Assembly (NCBI GenBank): GCA_001593925.1 | Contig: LUCD01000073.1 | Coordinates: forward strand, 1-6,899 | Length of the DNA stretch: 6,899 bases | Reading direction: 5' to 3' | DNA from: Candidatus Bathyarchaeota archaeon B26-1 | GTDB lineage: Archaea; Thermoproteota; Bathyarchaeia; Bathyarchaeales; B26-1 | Shown here: in pieces, positions 5,509-6,899 of the stretch | Layout of the letters: the number at the start of each line of letters is the position of its first letter | How positions within the stretch are numbered: the stretch's first letter is position 1 | Program-made: the position numbers and the translations under genes | Notes under the pieces: generated by a model | What the model was told of the DNA's origin: nothing | The model's input: only the letters and a program-made list of their open reading frames with translations | The model's database searches: none

Positions 5509-6339
5509 ATGGGGGAGAGACCGACCCGAATACCTGTGATCGCCGTGATTGGTTATAAAGAGTCTGGGAAAACCACGGTTATCGAGGGGCTAATCAGCAG
5601 ACTTACGGAAAGGGGCTACTCGGTGGCGACGGCTAAACATATCGACCAGAAAGGCTTCAGGATCGATAGGGAGGGAAAAGACACGTGGAGGCACGCCGCC
5701 TCCGGGGCGAACCCCGTCATCGCGGTCTCAGACGTCGAGACAACGGTCATCCACCGGAAAGGACTTGGAGCCTTAAACCTCCGAAGCCTGCTGGACCTAA
5801 TCCCTAAAGCCGACCTCTTAATACTGGAGGGGTTCTCCAAGATCGTTCTTGAGGACAAGCATATCGGTAAGATCGTATGTGTCAGAACCCTTAGAGAGTA
5901 TGAAGATTTCCGGAGGAGGATACGAGGCGAGGCTTTGGCGTTCTGCTCCCTAGAAACCTTGGGAGAACCGATCCTGAGTGTGAAGGAGAACCTCTCAACC
6001 CTAACGGAGCGAGCGATCGAGTATGTGGAGAGGAGGAAATCCATACTCGAGATTTTGGATTCCCTCCCGAACTTGGACTGCGGGAAGTGTCAGTATCGGA
6101 GGTGTGAGAGCCTCGCGGAGGCCATCCACGATGGCAGAGCAAAGCTCGACGACTGCGCTCTCATAAAGGTTAGGCCGAGGCTCAAGACTCGAATAACGTT
6201 GAATGGGGTCGAGGTCCACATAAACCAATTCATCTCTGAGATCGTAAGGAGATCGGTTTTAGGTATGATCTCAACGCTCAAGGGCGTGGAGATTAGAGGC
6301 GACGAGACCCTTCAAATAGAGATAAGCCAGAGAAAATAG
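5509..6339 (+). CDS. mobB: MobB-like molybdopterin-guanine dinucleotide biosynthesis GTPase with C-terminal [4Fe-4S] domain
   Basis: From ATG 5509 the protein has 276 residues, well above the roughly 165-175 of a plain MobB. Residues 1-165 form a P-loop GTPase with Walker A GYKESGKTT (15-23), KHIDQKGFRIDREGKDTWRHAASGA, and DLLILEGFSK (102-111). MobB assists GTP-dependent nucleotide attachment to molybdopterin. Residues 189-216 carry Cys191, Cys194, Cys199 and Cys216, spaced C-x2-C-x4-C-x16-C, as in the FeS domain of the corrinoid iron-sulfur protein and RnfB. The last 55 residues (LNGVEVHINQF, LGMISTLKGVEI) form a small alpha/beta segment I cannot assign. ATG 5509 has GAGGGAG 5 bases upstream. 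The frame continues up to TTG 5476, adding MPTTFLCEGAE. No other molybdenum-cofactor gene is in the window. Confidence 0.88.
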   Translation: MGERPTRIPVIAVIGYKESGKTTVIEGLISRLTERGYSVATAKHIDQKGFRIDREGKDTWRHAASGANPVIAVSDVETTVIHRKGLGALNLRSLLDLIPKADLLILEGFSKIVLEDKHIGKIVCVRTLREYEDFRRRIRGEALAFCSLETLGEPILSVKENLSTLTERAIEYVERRKSILEILDSLPNLDCGKCQYRRCESLAEAIHDGRAKLDDCALIKVRPRLKTRITLNGVEVHINQFISEIVRRSVLGMISTLKGVEIRGDETLQIEISQRK

Positions 6340-6350
6340 AACGCCGCGTT

Positions 6351-6396
6351 GAAAAGGATAAGAAATTGGAGGATAAACCTACGCTATAGAAAGGTT
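6351..6396 (-). terminator. Weak hairpin and pyrimidine tract after the ABC ATPase gene
   Basis: Immediately after the ATPase stop the minus strand has a 5-base inverted repeat, AACCT (6396-6392) with AGGTT (6380-6376). The T/C-rich TTTCTTATCCTTTTC follows at about 6365-6351. It could end the leftward transcript within the 57-base gap before the convergent mobB stop. The stem is short, so this is only a candidate. Confidence 0.22.
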
Positions 6397-6899
6397 CTAT
6401 TCGATGCTGACGTAGACTTCAGCCCTAGTCTCATACCTGTCTATGCGGCCGTCACGAAGATATATGATCCTGTCGCTAACATCGATCATCTTGAGGTCGT
6501 GGGTTGCAGAGATCACGGTTACACCCTTCTCCTTGTTGAGCTCCCTCAGCAACGATATTATCTCGAGTCCAGTGTGCAGGTCTAGGTTGCCGGTAGGCTC
6601 ATCAGCCAAGACGATGACCGGGTTATTGGCTAAAGCCCTAGCTATGGCGACGCGTTGCTGTTGGCCTCCGCTCAGCTCGCTGGGCTTGTGATGAAGCCTC
6701 TCCCCAAGCCCAACGGTCTCAAGTATCTCTGTGGCCCTCCTTAGACGTTCCTCCCTACCCACACCAGCGAAGATCATGGGGAGGGTAACGTTCTCCAAGG
6801 CTGTCAGAACCGGGATGAGGTTGAAGGTCTGGAAGATGTATCCGATCTTCCGGCATCTAAGCCACGCCAATTCGTAGGCGTCGAGCTTGGCGATGTCAA
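6397..6899 (-). CDS. ABC transporter ATPase, LolD/MacB type (5' end beyond window edge)
   Basis: The visible 166 residues are the C-terminal two-thirds or so of an ABC ATPase of the LolD/MacB/FtsE group, normally about 220-250 residues. The frame is open to the right edge, so Walker A and the true start are outside the window. Seen in order are the Q-loop KIGYIFQTFNLIPVLTALENV, the signature LSGGQQQR (6652-6675), Walker B with D-loop VIVLADEPTGNLD, and the switch histidine in ISATHD. The FNLIPVLTALENV and DEPTGNLD sequences are typical of ATPases that pair with MacB/FtsX-type permeases and drive lipoprotein, peptide or macrolide export, or mechanotransmission. Any permease must lie upstream (right of the window), since mobB is convergent downstream. 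The substrate cannot be told. Confidence 0.93.
   Translation of the reverse strand, partial: DIAKLDAYELAWLRCRKIGYIFQTFNLIPVLTALENVTLPMIFAGVGREERLRRATEILETVGLGERLHHKPSELSGGQQQRVAIARALANNPVIVLADEPTGNLDLHTGLEIISLLRELNKEKGVTVISATHDLKMIDVSDRIIYLRDGRIDRYETRAEVYVSIE

Noticed and set aside
6340..6350. Palindrome AACGCCGCGTT just after the mobB stop as a terminator hairpin
   Set aside because: A single central base cannot form a loop without opening the stem, leaving only about 3 base pairs, and no T run follows on the plus strand.
6349..6691. Plus-strand frames over the ABC ATPase (6349-6585 and 6443-6691)
   Set aside because: They are antisense shadows of a gene with clear ABC ATPase motifs, and their translations show no family signal.
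1..6899. CRISPR array, tRNA, rRNA, insertion sequence, toxin-antitoxin or defence system
   Set aside because: I read both strands for spaced repeats, tRNA cloverleaf arms, transposase motifs and small paired ORFs, and found none. The window is mainly housekeeping genes.

Overview
The window is almost certainly archaeal chromosome. It holds an archaeal-type ribosomal protein uL2, the rRNA aminocarboxypropyltransferase Tsr3 (known only from archaea and eukaryotes), a fused NnrE-NnrD repair enzyme, and AT-rich TATA-like elements 20-50 bases ahead of several genes. Arginine is mostly AGG/AGA, proteins are rich in Lys/Glu/Arg, and GTG/TTG starts occur. This would fit a thermophilic TACK-type lineage, but the lineage is inference and I cannot name a genus.

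Layout from left to right. A 3'-truncated alanine dehydrogenase/ornithine cyclodeaminase-family gene runs leftwards off the edge (1-814, minus). An AT-rich divergent promoter region (815-1149) separates it from a rightward class I/II PLP aminotransferase (1150-2370, plus). Convergent to that, 7 bases away, is a leftward block: tsr3 (2378-2920) overlapping the 3' end of nnrE-nnrD (2901-4442), preceded by rpl2 (4600-5364). Divergent from rpl2 across about 145 bases is mobB (5509-6339, plus), fused to a four-cysteine iron-sulfur module. Convergent to mobB, an ABC transporter ATPase of the LolD/MacB type (6397-6899, minus) enters from the right edge and lacks its Walker A part.

The genes are mostly housekeeping: amino-nitrogen metabolism (alanine dehydrogenase and aminotransferase, divergently transcribed), NAD(P)HX repair with rRNA modification (probable two-gene operon), translation (uL2), molybdenum-cofactor assembly (MobB), and membrane transport. 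No mobile element, CRISPR, tRNA, rRNA or defence system is visible.

The most unusual signal is a shared leader. The sequence just upstream of alanine dehydrogenase (minus) and that just upstream of mobB (plus) are related. Both have an ATTTATTG block, then a TTCTCTGCGA block, then purines and an ATG. Spacing differs by exactly three bases, and three of four codon differences in the matched stretch are synonymous, so both could encode a short peptide ending LCEG(A/D)EM. Before alanine dehydrogenase this is a 12-codon TTG-started ORF with a strong ribosome-binding site, and its stop overlaps the gene's ATG. Other points are the MobB iron-sulfur fusion, a degenerate conserved loop in uL2, and uL2 lying apart from the usual ribosomal protein cluster.
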